A stretch of 20,425 nt of DNA from Galactobacter sp. (GTDB lineage: Bacteria; Actinomycetota; Actinomycetes; Actinomycetales; Micrococcaceae), in the NCBI RefSeq assembly GCF_022712295.1, contig NZ_JALAGT010000016.1:1-20425 (forward strand). Direction: 5' to 3'. Under the pieces are notes generated by a model that saw only the letters and a list, made by a program, of their open reading frames with translations, did not search any database and had not been told where the DNA came from. Positions 20,407 to 20,425 of this stretch are shown piece after piece (within the stretch, counting starts at the first letter, position 1; each line of letters starts with the position of its first letter). The position numbers were made by a program, and so were the translations under genes.

Positions 20407-20425
20407 GTGACCCGGTCTCCTGCCA
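20407..20425 (+). CDS. Possible start of a divergent gene, cut by the window end
   Basis: GTG followed by six open codons (reading M-T-R-S-P-A) to the last base. The only support is its position 7 bases after a plausible promoter and its location in the divergent region upstream of glmS. In several actinobacteria coaA (pantothenate kinase) lies next to glmS, but six residues are too few to identify it. Confidence 0.3.

Noticed and set aside
20312..20425. glmS ribozyme or riboswitch leader
   Set aside because: The predicted transcription start coincides with the glmS start codon, leaving no leader, and no ribozyme-like core is seen.

Overview
This window is a high-GC actinobacterial chromosome segment. 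That placement rests on GC-rich third codon positions, GTG starts, -10 boxes of the TANNNT type, a groES promoter flanked by CIRCE operators, and the gene order glmS ... acpS-nnr ... alr-tsaE-tsaB-rimI-tsaD ... groES-groEL ... guaB, which is typical of this phylum. Several proteins look like those of Micrococcales or Propionibacteriales, but I cannot place the organism more precisely. Almost everything is core-genome housekeeping. I see no tRNA, rRNA, CRISPR array, prophage or insertion sequence, and no gene-free stretch longer than 300 bases.

Layout from left to right. Positions 1-120 are a perfect inverted repeat with two 60-base arms and no loop, ending inside the guaB stop-codon region. 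It is either a contig-end fold-back or a real long palindrome. guaB (IMP dehydrogenase, minus strand) is divergent from a 558-residue FAD-binding dehydrogenase (plus strand). That gene converges on groEL across two strong hairpins. groES-groEL (minus) is driven by a promoter with one CIRCE element over the -35 region and a second at about +1. Divergent from it are a class I methyltransferase with a THUMP-like C-terminus and a GCS2-family carboxylate-amine ligase (both plus).

Next comes a tightly overlapped minus-strand operon, alr-tsaE-tsaB-rimI-tsaD. It makes D-alanine for peptidoglycan and most of the machinery for the t6A modification of tRNA. Upstream of it, on the same strand, is an 853-residue protein with two tandem CDP-glycerol glycerophosphotransferase domains (teichoic-acid type), then nnr (NAD(P)H-hydrate repair) and acpS (phosphopantetheinyl transferase). 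galU (UDP-glucose synthesis, plus) and glmS (glucosamine-6-phosphate synthesis, minus) converge on a 40-base perfect palindromic terminator. The last bases probably hold the start of a gene divergent from glmS. The right half (glmS, galU, acpS, glycerophosphotransferase, alr) is weighted towards cell-envelope precursors.

The observations most worth checking are three. First, the fused glycerophosphotransferase carries a well-placed ribosome binding site and ATG exactly at the domain junction. Second, at least five genes have a TANNNT -10 box ending 7 or 8 bases before the start codon, as expected for leaderless mRNAs. Third, there is the terminal 120-base palindrome. I found no convincing previously undescribed multi-gene system here.
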